Below are positions 14,052 through 23,143 of a DNA stretch of 46,582 nucleotides, one piece after another (position 1 is the stretch's first letter; each line of letters starts with the position of its first letter). A program made the position numbers and the translations under genes. Source of the stretch: GCA-003244245 sp049673305 (lineage in GTDB: Bacteria > Actinomycetota > Actinomycetes > Mycobacteriales > Pseudonocardiaceae). The notes below the pieces were generated by a model. It did no database searches, was not told the DNA's origin, and saw nothing but the letters and a program-made list of their open reading frames with translations. Location: the NCBI GenBank assembly GCA_049673305.1, contig JBATXM010000179.1, forward strand, positions 1-46,582, written 5' to 3'.

Positions 14052-15380
14052 GTGACGGTTGATTCTGGGCCTGTTGTGGCTACCGTGCCACGTTTGGCTG
14101 ATGGGGTTGAGCTGATCGGGGAATATCAGGGGTCGGGTTTTCGGGAGCCTCCTTTCATTGTGCGTCGGGCTGATGGTCAGGTCATTCAGTTGCCTCGGTT
14201 GTTGTATTTGTTGGCGGCAGCGTTGGATGGTCAGCGAGACCAGGCGCAGGTGGCGGATGTGCTCAGCGTTGAGTTGGGCAAGGTGGTGGCGGCTGAGCAG
14301 GTGGCGTTTCTGGTGACCAAGCGGTTGCGTCCAGCGGGGATCGTCGCGGCCGATCCGGGTGATGAACAGGCGTCGGCGGAGCCGAAGGTGAAGCTGAAGG
14401 CGGATCCGTTGTTGGCGTTGAAGTTCCGGGTGGGGGTGGTGCCGGAGTCGATGGTGTGGCGCATCGCCGGGGTGTTTGGGCCGATGTACTGGCCACCGGT
14501 GATCCTGGCGGCGTTGGCCGGGTTCGTTGGGCTGGATGTGGTGATCATCATGCGGGGTGGTCTGGGGCAGATCGTGCCCAGTGCCCTGACGTTGATCTAC
14601 CAACCGGCCCTGACGCTGCTGGTGTTGGCGTTGCTGTTGGTTGCGGCGGCGTTTCACGAATGTGGGCATGTCGCCGCCTGCCGCTACGGTGGCGCCCGGC
14701 CAGGGGTGATGGGTTTCGGTTTGTATCTGGTGTGGCCGGCGCTGTACAGCACGGTCACCGACTCCTACCGGCTGGGCCGGGTCGGGCGACTGCGCACCGA
14801 TGTGGGCGGGGTGTACTTCAACGCGGTGTTCATCACCGGGATGAGCGCTGCCTACCTGGACACCGGGGCGCCGTGGCTACTGGTGGCGATCGTGGCGCTG
14901 CATATCGAGACCGCCACCCAGTTCTTGCCGATGATCCGCCTGGACGGTTACTACATGCTCAGCGACCTGATCGGAGTACCCGATCTGTTCAGCCGGATGG
15001 GACCGGTGTTGGCGAGCATGATCCCCGGTCGGCCCGCTCATCCCCGGGTACGGGAACTCAAACCCTGGGTGCGCGCAACGATCACTCTGTGGGTGCTCAT
15101 CGTGGTGCCCTACCTGTTCTACTGGACGGTCGGATTTTTGATCGTGGTGCCTCGGGTGCTGCCGGTGGTGTGGCACAGGCTGGTCTGGTTGGTCCACGCA
15201 GTGCAGGTCAAGGCGGAGGCCGGTCAGGCGGCCGAGACTGCTTTGGGTGTGGTGCAGATCTTTTTGCTCTTGCTACCGTGGATCGGGTCTTTGCTGATGC
15301 TGGGGATGACGGCGCGCCGGCCGGTCCGGTGGCTCCTAGCCCGCTGGAGGTCGGCGCGGGTGAGCGCAGGGAGGTCGTAG
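14052..15380 (+). CDS. Membrane M50 protease with PqqD-like N-terminal domain
   Basis: This 442-residue protein has two parts. Residues about 1-100 look like a PqqD-type winged-helix domain (IQLPRLLYLLAAALDG, then VLSVELGKVVAAEQVAFLVTKRL), a fold that binds leader peptides in peptide-modification systems. The rest is a multi-pass membrane metalloprotease of the site-2 type: zinc motif HECGH at 202-206 and the distal LDGYYMLSD with Asp near 298. Both motifs are intact, so it should be active. Its place directly after four peptide genes suggests it cleaves and perhaps exports them (inference). The GTG start lacks a well-spaced ribosome site and may be coupled to a mini-frame at 14032. The stop overlaps the next gene by one base. 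Confidence 0.85.
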   Translation: MTVDSGPVVATVPRLADGVELIGEYQGSGFREPPFIVRRADGQVIQLPRLLYLLAAALDGQRDQAQVADVLSVELGKVVAAEQVAFLVTKRLRPAGIVAADPGDEQASAEPKVKLKADPLLALKFRVGVVPESMVWRIAGVFGPMYWPPVILAALAGFVGLDVVIIMRGGLGQIVPSALTLIYQPALTLLVLALLLVAAAFHECGHVAACRYGGARPGVMGFGLYLVWPALYSTVTDSYRLGRVGRLRTDVGGVYFNAVFITGMSAAYLDTGAPWLLVAIVALHIETATQFLPMIRLDGYYMLSDLIGVPDLFSRMGPVLASMIPGRPAHPRVRELKPWVRATITLWVLIVVPYLFYWTVGFLIVVPRVLPVVWHRLVWLVHAVQVKAEAGQAAETALGVVQIFLLLLPWIGSLLMLGMTARRPVRWLLARWRSARVSAGRS

Positions 15381-16417
15381 TGCCGGTCCGCCGGGATCGT
15401 GGTGTGCGGTGGTGGACCGTTCGGGTTGGTAGGGCGGTGGCGATCCTCGCTGCAATGGGGCTGCTGGCAGGCTGTCTGGGCACGTCAGCTGGCGGAACCT
15501 CCGGCCCGGTGGGCACCGGCACTCCCGGTACCAGTAGTAGCGGCGGCAATGGCTATGGCGGTAACGGCGGCGACGCCAACGGTGGCACCGGAAGTAATGG
15601 CGGCGCCGGAGGTACTGGGGGTAACGGCGGTAACGGCTATGGCGGCCAAGGTGGTAATGGCTATGGCGGTCAAGGCGGCAGCGCCAACGGCGGCGATGGT
15701 GCTGATGGCCGCGATGGTGCTGATGGTGTCGATGGTGCGCCCGGTGGCAGTTTTTTCGCTCCCAGTGCATTAGCCGGTTCCGGCCGGATGATCAGTCGGA
15801 CGATCAACCTGACCGGGGTCACCTCGGTGCTGGCGGGGGCGAATTTCGTGGTTCGTCTGAAAATGGGTGGGCACGCTCAGGCCACGGTGACGATGGATGA
15901 CAACCTGGCTGATCAGGTCGAGGCCGCCGTCGTCGGTGGCCAGCTACGCTTGGGGATCAAGCCGGGTATGCGCGTCCGCAACGCCACGCTCTCCGCCGAC
16001 GTGGTGGTGGGCCAGCTCGATCGGCTGTTCACCAGCGGCGCCAGCCGGGTCATCATGAACCCCGTCCTGAGCAGCCCCGCGCTGCAGCTGGTGGTGAGCG
16101 GGGCCAGCGCGGTCACCGGCCCCGTCACGATCGGCCAGGTACAAGCAGGCGTCTCAGGAGCCGGCACATTGGCACTGTCCGGGCAGGTCCAGGATCTCCG
16201 GGTCAGCGCGGCGGGCGCCAGCCGATTACCGTTAACAGAGCTCACTGTCCGGCGTCTTGACGCCACGCTGTCTGGGGCCAGTCAGGCTACCGTCGCAGTC
16301 ACCGACACGCTTGCCGCGCAGGTTGCGGGTGCCTCGGTGCTGCGCTACCGAGGCACTCCAAAGATCATCCGATCCCAGGCGTCGGGGATGTCGTCGATCG
16401 TGCCAGATTCACCGTAA
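15380..16417 (+). CDS. Glycine-rich DUF2807 lipoprotein
   Basis: This is a predicted surface lipoprotein of 345 residues. It has a basic N-terminus, a hydrophobic stretch and a lipobox LLAGC with the acylated Cys at 32. Residues about 45-125 are glycine-rich (GGNGYGGNGG, GGQGGNGYGG) and end in a collagen-like GADGRDGADGVDGAPGG. Residues about 135-340 carry the repeated SGAS/SGAG/AGAS turns of the DUF2807 (head GIN) beta-helix domain. The glycine-rich part resembles the peptides encoded just upstream, so it may anchor or scaffold them at the cell surface (inference). The GTG overlaps the protease stop (TAGTG), which implies coupled translation and a shared task. Confidence 0.8.
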   Translation: MPVRRDRGVRWWTVRVGRAVAILAAMGLLAGCLGTSAGGTSGPVGTGTPGTSSSGGNGYGGNGGDANGGTGSNGGAGGTGGNGGNGYGGQGGNGYGGQGGSANGGDGADGRDGADGVDGAPGGSFFAPSALAGSGRMISRTINLTGVTSVLAGANFVVRLKMGGHAQATVTMDDNLADQVEAAVVGGQLRLGIKPGMRVRNATLSADVVVGQLDRLFTSGASRVIMNPVLSSPALQLVVSGASAVTGPVTIGQVQAGVSGAGTLALSGQVQDLRVSAAGASRLPLTELTVRRLDATLSGASQATVAVTDTLAAQVAGASVLRYRGTPKIIRSQASGMSSIVPDSP

Positions 16418-16756
16418 GTAACCGTAGGTAATTGACGACTATTGTTGTGTGATCGGGAAATCCGCACATGATCGAAAAAATCGAAACGCATTGTCACCGT
16501 ATGAGCACACACCGTTACCGAGTACGGATCCTGTGCCGCCTACTCGTGCTAAGTATCCACTTACTCAGACGGATCACCCATGGTGATCTCGTCATCGTTA
16601 GCATATGCTGACCGCCAGGGGAGTTTGGTCAGCTGAGTTTGGTCAGCTATTGGCGCGACGCGGGGGGGCGTAGCCAATGTTTCAGAGGGGGCGGGGGAGA
16701 TCGGTTGTTCGAGCCATGCCGTCAACCGTGCTTCCGACCAGCGCGAGGTACCGAGC
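16418..16756. other. Intergenic region with operator-like repeats
   Basis: No gene is supported. Two features stand out: GATCACC 16572-16578 and GGTGATC 16582-16588, a 7-bp inverted repeat with 3-bp spacer, and an exact 14-bp tandem repeat GAGTTTGGTCAGCT at 16621-16634 and 16635-16648. Both lie upstream of the regulator gene and could be its own control sites. Confidence 0.45.
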
Positions 16757-16774
16757 GTGTCGGTCGGGGCAGCT

Positions 16775-19408
16775 ATGAGGACGGATTCGTGGACGCTCAC
16801 GGGGCGTGATTCCGAGTTGCAGTTTATCGCTGAGCGTTTAAGTGGTGGGGAATCGCGCAGCGTGGTCATTGCCGGCCCTGCCGGAGTAGGCAAGACGAGA
16901 CTGGCTCGGGAAGCGCTGGCGGTTGCCAAGCGCGGTGGTCGGGTGACACGGTGGGCGGCGGGAACCAGTGCGGCGGCCGCGATCCCGTTGGGTGCGGTGG
17001 CGCACCTGCTACCGGCGGTGGGGGCGGTGTCTGATCCGCTGACGTTGTTGCAGCGGGCCGGCGCCGCAATCGCTGAGCAGGGTAAAAGCCACCGGTTAGT
17101 CATCGGGATCGATGATGCGCATTTGTTGGACGAGCTGTCGGTGACGTTGCTGCATCAGCTGGCGTTGACCCGCGCGGCGTGCGTGGTGTTGACCGTGCGG
17201 ACCGGGGAGCTTGCTCCCGATCCGGTGGTGACGCTGTGGAAGAACGGGTTAGCCGACCGGTTGGAGCTGGCACAGCTGCCGAGGGTGGAGATGGACCGGC
17301 TGGTGACCGGTGTGCTCGGTGGGGTGGTAGACAGCCGCGCGATTGAGCGGTTGTGGCGTCTCACCCGAGGGAACGTCCTTTTCCTGCGGGAGCTGGTGGA
17401 GGGCGGGTGCAACACCGGAGCCTTGCGGATCCGCGATGGCGTGTGGCGTTGGGAGGGCCGGATGGAGCCCACCCGTCGGCTTCGGGAGATCGTGCAGGCT
17501 CAGCTGGGCGGATTGGGCGCCGACGAGCGGACCGCGCTGGAGTTGCTGGCTACCGACGAGCCGCTGGGCTTAGGGCGGGTGGCCAGCTTGATCAACCCAG
17601 AGGTGGTCGCGGTGCTGGAGCGCCGCGGCTTGGTGACGGTGGTGAACAGCGGTTGGCGGGCCGAGGTGTGGTTGGCGCACCCCATCTATGCCACGGTGGT
17701 GCGCGATCAGCTGCCCGAGGCCAACGCCTGTCAGCTACGTCGCCGGCTGGCCAATACTCACCTGCCCTGGAAGCGTCAAGATGACCTGCTGCGTGCTGGC
17801 ATGCTGTTGCTGGACAGTGACCAGCCCGGTGCGCACGCCAGCCTGCTGGCTGATGCCGCGGTGCACGCCAACGCCCTGCTCGATCATGACAACGCCGCGC
17901 GCATGGCGCAGGCGGCGATTGACGGCAGCGATGGCCGGGATGGTATTCGGGCGCACCTGGCGCTGCTGGAGGCGGTGCGCTGGCGAGGCCAGCCCGATGA
18001 GGCCGAGCAGGTGGCGGCCGCTGCGGCGCCCTTTGCCACCTCGGCGGAAGACCGGTCCCGTTTGGCCGTGGTGCGGGCTCTGAATCTGTTCTTCGGTCTA
18101 GGTCAAGTGGCGAAGGCTGAGGCGATGCTGCACAAGGCGGCCGCTGACGCCGCTGACAACGAGACGTGCCGGCGAACCAGCGCGGTCCATGGCGTGCTGG
18201 CGTTTTTTGCCGGACGTCCCCAGCAGGCTGCGGAGTCCGGTGCCGAGATCCTGGCCTCGGAAGGGGTTACCGCAGAGGCGACGGTGTGGGCGTCGGGCGC
18301 GACTGCGGCGGGGTTGGCCGCGTGCGGCCGGACCACCGAGGCGCTCTCAGCAGTGGCGGGTGGCTGGGCGGCGCTTGCGCGGTGCACGATTGAGCCGGAA
18401 ATCGCGTTGTGCCGGCAGGTCCTGGCTCATGGCGAGCTGTCGGCACTGTTGCTGGCCGGGAGAGTGCATGACGCCGTGGCTCGGGCCACCGAGTTGCATG
18501 AGTGGTGCATGGCCGCGCCGCAGTGGGCTGGGGATGCCTTAGCCGCTGCCCACGTCGGGTGGTCGGCGCTGGCCGCCGGGCGTCCGCGCACCGCCATCCG
18601 GTGGCTGGCTGAGGCGGTGGCTGGCCTGGGCCAGTGCGATCCGGGCGGTTTTGGCCAACTGTGTATCGCGCTGCTGGCGCAAACCCACGCCCAGCTGGGC
18701 GACGCCGCGGCTGCGCGGAGGCTCTTGGATAGCAGCGCCGTGCGGCCGCACTGCGCGGTGTTCGAGCCGGAGTGGTTGCTGGCCGAGGCTTGGCAGGCAG
18801 CTGCGGACGACCGCACCTGCCAAGCGATCGATCGCGCGTTGCGGGCGGCGTCGGTGGCGGCCGGTATGGGCCAGCGCGCCGTGGAGGCGCAGGCCCTGCA
18901 CACTGCGGTCCGGTTGGGGCGGGCCAGCCAGGTGGTCGCGCGGTTGCGGCAGTTGGCTGGCCAGATCGAGGGCCCCCTGGTGGCCGCCTACAGCGCGCAT
19001 GCCCAGGCGGCGGTCGCCAACGCCGGTGGCCCGCTGGACCAGGTGGTGGCGGATTTCGAGGCGATGGGTGCCCGACTGCTGGCCACCGATGCTGCCGCGC
19101 ACGCGGCTGCGGCCCACCTACGCGCCGGTGACCGGCGTCGGGCGGCCGCCTCCACAGCTCGGGCCGCCAGCCTGGCCCGAGCCTGCGAGGAGATTCGCAC
19201 CCCGGCGCTGGAGCAGTTGGCACCGCGACCGCTGACCAGCCGGGAGGGTGAGGTGGCCAGCCTGGTCGTGCAGGGCATGAAGAATCAGGCCATCGCCGAG
19301 CGGCTGGTGCTTTCGGTGCGAACAGTCGAGGCCCACTTGGCCAACGCCTACGCCAAACTCGGCATCAGCAGCCGTGCCGAACTAGCCAGGGCGTTGCGCA
19401 CCGACTAA
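16775..19408 (+). CDS. Large LuxR-family ATP-binding regulator
   Basis: This is a LAL-type transcription factor of about 877 residues. The N-terminal AAA/STAND ATPase has Walker A GPAGVGKTR near residue 35 and Walker B LVIGIDDAHLL near 115. The middle is Ala-rich and helical, as in the repeat sensor parts of this family. The C-terminus is a LuxR helix-turn-helix, LTSREGEVASLVVQGMKNQA then AERLVLSVRTVEAHL. Such proteins activate pathway genes after binding a ligand. Its position beside the peptide island makes it the likely regulator (inference). ATG 16775 is preceded by GGGGCAG; an in-frame GTG at 16757 with GAGGTA upstream is an alternative. Confidence 0.85.
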   Translation: MRTDSWTLTGRDSELQFIAERLSGGESRSVVIAGPAGVGKTRLAREALAVAKRGGRVTRWAAGTSAAAAIPLGAVAHLLPAVGAVSDPLTLLQRAGAAIAEQGKSHRLVIGIDDAHLLDELSVTLLHQLALTRAACVVLTVRTGELAPDPVVTLWKNGLADRLELAQLPRVEMDRLVTGVLGGVVDSRAIERLWRLTRGNVLFLRELVEGGCNTGALRIRDGVWRWEGRMEPTRRLREIVQAQLGGLGADERTALELLATDEPLGLGRVASLINPEVVAVLERRGLVTVVNSGWRAEVWLAHPIYATVVRDQLPEANACQLRRRLANTHLPWKRQDDLLRAGMLLLDSDQPGAHASLLADAAVHANALLDHDNAARMAQAAIDGSDGRDGIRAHLALLEAVRWRGQPDEAEQVAAAAAPFATSAEDRSRLAVVRALNLFFGLGQVAKAEAMLHKAAADAADNETCRRTSAVHGVLAFFAGRPQQAAESGAEILASEGVTAEATVWASGATAAGLAACGRTTEALSAVAGGWAALARCTIEPEIALCRQVLAHGELSALLLAGRVHDAVARATELHEWCMAAPQWAGDALAAAHVGWSALAAGRPRTAIRWLAEAVAGLGQCDPGGFGQLCIALLAQTHAQLGDAAAARRLLDSSAVRPHCAVFEPEWLLAEAWQAAADDRTCQAIDRALRAASVAAGMGQRAVEAQALHTAVRLGRASQVVARLRQLAGQIEGPLVAAYSAHAQAAVANAGGPLDQVVADFEAMGARLLATDAAAHAAAAHLRAGDRRRAAASTARAASLARACEEIRTPALEQLAPRPLTSREGEVASLVVQGMKNQAIAERLVLSVRTVEAHLANAYAKLGISSRAELARALRTD

Positions 19409-19466
19409 ATACGCTGCTGGCTACGATGCTCCGGTGCGCGCCAGGCATGCCGTCGGAGGCGACGCG

Positions 19467-19898
19467 GTGCTGCTCCCCCGGGTGGTCGGACTGGTGTTGA
19501 TCGGATTGTGCTCGATCGGGATGGGGTGGCTGTTGTGGCCACCCGCTGTGGGCGGCGTTGTCCGCCCTACCCGTGGCACAGTGGTGCAATCGGTGCTCTG
19601 CGGTCCACCCGAGGCCCGGGACCTGGTGCGCGTCGAGCTGCTTGACGATCGTGGAGTACCGGCCCGGTTGGATGGCTGCGGTCACCGGTTGGGTGAGGTG
19701 CTCACCGTCGAAGTGCCTGACCCGCTGCCCACGGGCGAGCTGGTTGTGCGCCTAGCGGGAACCGGGGTGCCGACCGCGACGGCGGACGGGCAGCGCCTCG
19801 GCGCTGTCGGTGTCGCGGTCGCCGGGATCGCTGGCGCGCTGCTGGCGTGGCGGCTGCGCAACGACTGGAGTGCGACCCGCCGTAGGGTGGGCACATGA
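19467..19898 (+). CDS. Small two-helix membrane protein
   Basis: About 143 residues, not assigned to a named family. The N-terminus has a membrane segment (VVGLVLIGLCSIGMGWLLWP) and the C-terminus another (LGAVGVAVAGIAGALLAW), with a soluble, probably extracytoplasmic, beta-rich middle containing two cysteines. GTG 19467 was chosen because GGAGG at 19455-19459 is well spaced for it; a GTG at 19434 has no ribosome site. Its stop overlaps the M16 peptidase start by ATGA, so the two are co-translated and it probably works with the peptidase pair. Confidence 0.65.
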   Translation: MLLPRVVGLVLIGLCSIGMGWLLWPPAVGGVVRPTRGTVVQSVLCGPPEARDLVRVELLDDRGVPARLDGCGHRLGEVLTVEVPDPLPTGELVVRLAGTGVPTATADGQRLGAVGVAVAGIAGALLAWRLRNDWSATRRRVGT

Positions 19899-21241
19899 CC
19901 CGCGTTCCCTCACCCATGGTGGAGTTGCACCGCGAGACACTGCCCAACGGGTTGCGGGTGGTGCTGAGTCCAGACCACTCCGCGCCGGTGGTCGCCATCG
20001 GGCTGCACTATGATGTGGGGTTTCGCTCCGAGCCGCAGGGTCGCACCGGCTTCGCGCACCTCTTCGAGCACCTGATGTTCCAGGGCAGTGAGAGCCTGGA
20101 GAAACTCGCGCACTTCCGTCACGTGCAGTCATCGGGTGGGACGTTCAACGGCGCCACGCATCCTGATTACACCAACTATTACGAGGCAGTGCCCTCGGCG
20201 GCGCTGGAGCGCGCGCTGTTCATTGAGGCGGACCGGATGCGGGCGCCGCGGATCACTGCGGAGAACCTCCGTAACCAGGTCGAGGTGGTCAAAGAGGAGA
20301 TCCGGCTCAACGTGCTGAACCGGCCCTATGGCGGGTTCCCGTGGATCACGTTGCCGCCGGTGCTCTATGACACTTTTGCCAACGCACACAACGGATACGG
20401 CGACTTCTCCGAGCTTGAAGCGGCCACTGTGGACGACTGCGCGGAGTTCTTCGACGTTTACTATGCGCCGGGCAATGCGGTGCTCACGGTGTCCGGGGAT
20501 TTCCCGTTGGATGCCGCGCTGGACCTGGTGCGTCGGCATTTCGGCGACGTCCCCGCTCGTTCGGTTCCAGCCCGGCCGTCGTTCGCTGAGCCGCTACCTG
20601 ACCGGGAGCGCCGGCATCATCAGCTGGATTCGCTCGCCCCGCTACCCGCATTGGCCATCGGTTACCGGTTGCCCGATCCAACCGCTGGATTCGAGGGCTA
20701 CCTCGCCTATGAGGTGCTCTGCGCGGTGCTCTCCGACGGTGATTCCTCCCGGCTGGAGCAACGCCTGGTGCATACTGACGCGTTGGTGACCGACATCGGT
20801 GCACGCTGCGGCCTGTTTGGTGAGCCGTTGGACGCCCGCGACCCGGACACCCTCACCATCACCGCCATCCACCCGTCCACCGTGGACGTCAACCGGGTGC
20901 TCGACGCGACGGACGAGGAGATCACCCGGCTTGCCGCCACGGGACCGGACCCCGACGAGTTGGTCCGGATCACCGCTCGGTGGGCCGCAACCCAGTTCCG
21001 CCACAATGACCGGCTGGTGTCCCGAACGATGGCCATCGGCGCCTTCGAGCTGCTGCACGGACGCGCCGAGCTCGTGGCTGAGCTACCCGCCATGGTGGCC
21101 GCGATGAGCGCTGAGCAAGTCGCGAACGCGGCCGCCGCGCTACGGCCGGATTCCCGCGCGGTGTTGATCCTCGAACCCGCTCCCGGTAACGGTTCTTCAG
21201 TGTCGATGCTTGAATCCGCGACGGCAGGACAGGAGGCGTGA
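19895..21241 (+). CDS. M16-family zinc metallopeptidase, active subunit
   Basis: This 448-residue insulinase-type peptidase has the inverted zinc motif HLFEH near residue 56 (FAHLFEHLMFQGSE) and a downstream glutamate in VEVVKEEIRL. This is the catalytic half of bacterial two-subunit M16 enzymes, which trap short peptides between two similar proteins. No signal peptide is visible. ATG 19895 overlaps the previous stop, and its own stop overlaps the next start (TGATG), so the three genes form a tight operon. Whether it degrades or matures the glycine-rich peptides of the island is not shown by the sequence. Confidence 0.85.
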   Translation: MTRVPSPMVELHRETLPNGLRVVLSPDHSAPVVAIGLHYDVGFRSEPQGRTGFAHLFEHLMFQGSESLEKLAHFRHVQSSGGTFNGATHPDYTNYYEAVPSAALERALFIEADRMRAPRITAENLRNQVEVVKEEIRLNVLNRPYGGFPWITLPPVLYDTFANAHNGYGDFSELEAATVDDCAEFFDVYYAPGNAVLTVSGDFPLDAALDLVRRHFGDVPARSVPARPSFAEPLPDRERRHHQLDSLAPLPALAIGYRLPDPTAGFEGYLAYEVLCAVLSDGDSSRLEQRLVHTDALVTDIGARCGLFGEPLDARDPDTLTITAIHPSTVDVNRVLDATDEEITRLAATGPDPDELVRITARWAATQFRHNDRLVSRTMAIGAFELLHGRAELVAELPAMVAAMSAEQVANAAAALRPDSRAVLILEPAPGNGSSVSMLESATAGQEA

Positions 21242-22602
21242 TGCCGTACCGCAGCGCCGAGCAGATCGGCAGGACTGAGCTCGGGCCGCGTCCGCTACCG
21301 CCGCTGGGTTCGCCGCGTACCCCCAGCGCACCGTCTGTGCTGGACACCGTGCTGGACAACGGGTTACGGGTGATCGCGGTGCGGCGGCCTGCGGTGCCGA
21401 TGGTGGAGTTGCGGCTGAGGATCCCCTTCGGTGGCACGGATCGCACCCATCCGGCCTGCGCCGAGTTGCTGGCGATGGCCCTGCTGCGTGGCACGCCACA
21501 GCGGGATCGGTTCACTATCGACAAGGTGCTGGCCGCCGTCGGCGCGGACCTGTCGTCCGGGGTGGATCCCGAGCACCTGTCTGTCTCGGGATCAGCGTTG
21601 GCCAGCGGGTTGGACGTGCTGCTCGATGTGCTAGGTGACGCGCTCACCTCGGCTTCCTATGCCACCGCCGAAGTGGCCCGGGAGCGGGACCGCCTGGTAG
21701 AACGGCTCATGGTGAGCCGCTCCCAGCCACGGGTGATCGCCCGGGAGGCGTTGCAGCGGCGCCGCTACGGCGACCACCCGTTCGCCCGGGAGTGGCCAGT
21801 GGCCGACGATGTTGCTGCCGTGACGCCGAGCGCATTGCACGCCTTGCACCGCCGCTCGGTGGTGCCCCGCAGTGCTGTCCTCGTGTTGGTGGGCGACATT
21901 GTGCCGGCCAGCGCGGTCGCAGCGGTGGCGTCGGCTTTGGCGGGCTGGCGGTCCGACCACCCGGCCGCCCAGCTGGCTACATTGCCCGAGCTGATCGGCG
22001 CTGACGTGCAGCTGGTGCATCGCGAGAGCGCGGTGCAGTCGCAGCTGCGGTTGTCCGCCCAGGCGGTGCCGCGCGACCATGAGCGCTACCCGGCGCTGCA
22101 GGTGGCGAACCTGGTCTTCGGTGGGTATTTCTCCTCCCGTTGGGTGGAGAACATCCGGGAGGACAAGGGATACACCTACAGCGCGCACTGCGGCTTCGAG
22201 TTCACCCCACACGGGGCCACGCTGATCGCCAGCGCCGACACCGCAAGCGAGGTCACCGCAGCCGCCCTGCTGGAGACCCGCTACGAGTTGGGCCGGATAG
22301 CCGTCATGCCCCCCGATGAGTCCGAAGTGGACAACGCGCGACACTACGCGATCGGGTCCCTCACCATCGCTACCTCATCGCAGCGGGGGCTGGCTGGTCA
22401 CCTTGCCACGTTGGCCATCCTCGGCTTGGACCTCGACTGGTTGCTCACCCATCCGATCCGGTTGCAGGCGGTCACGACTGGAGAGGTCGCCGAGGCTGCC
22501 GCCGAGTTCTTCGCCCCGAGCCGGTTCACCGGCGTGGTGGTGGGCGACGCCAAGCGACTGGCCGATCCACTCGCCGCCCTGGGCGGCGTGGAACTACCCT
22601 GA
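21241..22602 (+). CDS. M16-family homologue lacking catalytic motif
   Basis: This 453-residue protein is the partner of the preceding peptidase. It aligns with M16 proteins (VLDNGLRVIAVRRPAVPMVE, then the GGYFSSR and EDKGYTYSAH region). At the zinc site it reads HPACAELLAMAL instead of HxxEH. It is therefore a non-catalytic subunit, as in known heterodimeric M16 systems. It keeps the conserved RxxxxY-type segment in the C-terminal half (NIREDKGYTYS) that binds substrate in this family. ATG 21241 overlaps the upstream stop. Confidence 0.85.
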   Translation: MPYRSAEQIGRTELGPRPLPPLGSPRTPSAPSVLDTVLDNGLRVIAVRRPAVPMVELRLRIPFGGTDRTHPACAELLAMALLRGTPQRDRFTIDKVLAAVGADLSSGVDPEHLSVSGSALASGLDVLLDVLGDALTSASYATAEVARERDRLVERLMVSRSQPRVIAREALQRRRYGDHPFAREWPVADDVAAVTPSALHALHRRSVVPRSAVLVLVGDIVPASAVAAVASALAGWRSDHPAAQLATLPELIGADVQLVHRESAVQSQLRLSAQAVPRDHERYPALQVANLVFGGYFSSRWVENIREDKGYTYSAHCGFEFTPHGATLIASADTASEVTAAALLETRYELGRIAVMPPDESEVDNARHYAIGSLTIATSSQRGLAGHLATLAILGLDLDWLLTHPIRLQAVTTGEVAEAAAEFFAPSRFTGVVVGDAKRLADPLAALGGVELP

Positions 22603-22995
22603 ACGACTGTTGCCGCTAGGAGTCGCCTTACTCCCTGCCTTGGCCCCCTTTCTGCGGCGGTTGCTGGCTGGGGCATCAGTGGGCTTGGTCCGGGCGTGCG
22701 GCAACAGCACCACCCGCACTCGGGTGGCTGGTGCTGGGTCATCGGCGCTCGCCGCCGGTTGCGGCGGGCTCAGGGTGTGGCGTGGGGTCAGGGGTGTCGG
22801 CGACTGTGTGACACCCTGGGTGGCCTCGATGTCCGGGCGGGCTCCGGCTCGACAGGCGCGACGATAAGTGGTGGCACCACCGATGCCCCCCACCCAAGGT
22901 CGGCGGCGCCACCATTGAGGCCGGCTTGGTGACATCGGGGAGAACATCCGCGCGAGGCGCGCCCTCAGCCGTCGGGACAGTCCTGGAATGCGCAC
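22594..22995 (-). CDS. Hypothetical Pro/Arg-rich protein, doubtful
   Basis: An open frame of 133 residues converges on the M16 gene and overlaps its last codons. It is basic and Pro-rich (RRRPWVGGIGGATTYRR near residue 30, then PTPLTPRHTLSPP) with a Lys/Arg-rich end. No domain is recognised and the ribosome binding site is unclear. It sits in a region that looks degenerate, so it may be a remnant or a chance frame. Confidence 0.3.
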   Translation of the reverse strand: MRIPGLSRRLRARLARMFSPMSPSRPQWWRRRPWVGGIGGATTYRRACRAGARPDIEATQGVTQSPTPLTPRHTLSPPQPAASADDPAPATRVRVVLLPHARTKPTDAPASNRRRKGAKAGSKATPSGNSRSG

Positions 22996-23074
22996 GAATA
23001 CCTCCAGAGGCAGGTGCTTGGCGTGAGTCGCCGAGCGCTAGCGACGCCGGGTCCGGGGCGTGTGCAACAAGCAA

Positions 23075-23143
23075 TGCACCTGCATCTGCACGTGCATTAG
23101 AGGGAATGTAGCGTTTGACCTGCATGGTGTCAATGCACGTGCA
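23075..23143. promoter_or_regulatory. Cluster of TGCA-type palindromes
   Basis: TGCACCTGCA at 23075, TGCACGTGCA at 23087 and TGCACGTGCA at 23134 are 10-bp palindromes. The first two are 12 bp apart, and more TGCAT and GCACGTGC half-sites lie around them. TTTGACC at 23113 could be a -35 element between the sites. This looks like an operator array, but no intact gene follows on either strand. Confidence 0.35.

Noticed and set aside
14456..15379. Long open frame upstream of and in frame with the DUF2807 lipoprotein
   Set aside because: It is an out-of-frame shadow of the M50 protease. A signal peptide and lipobox begin only after the GTG at 15380.
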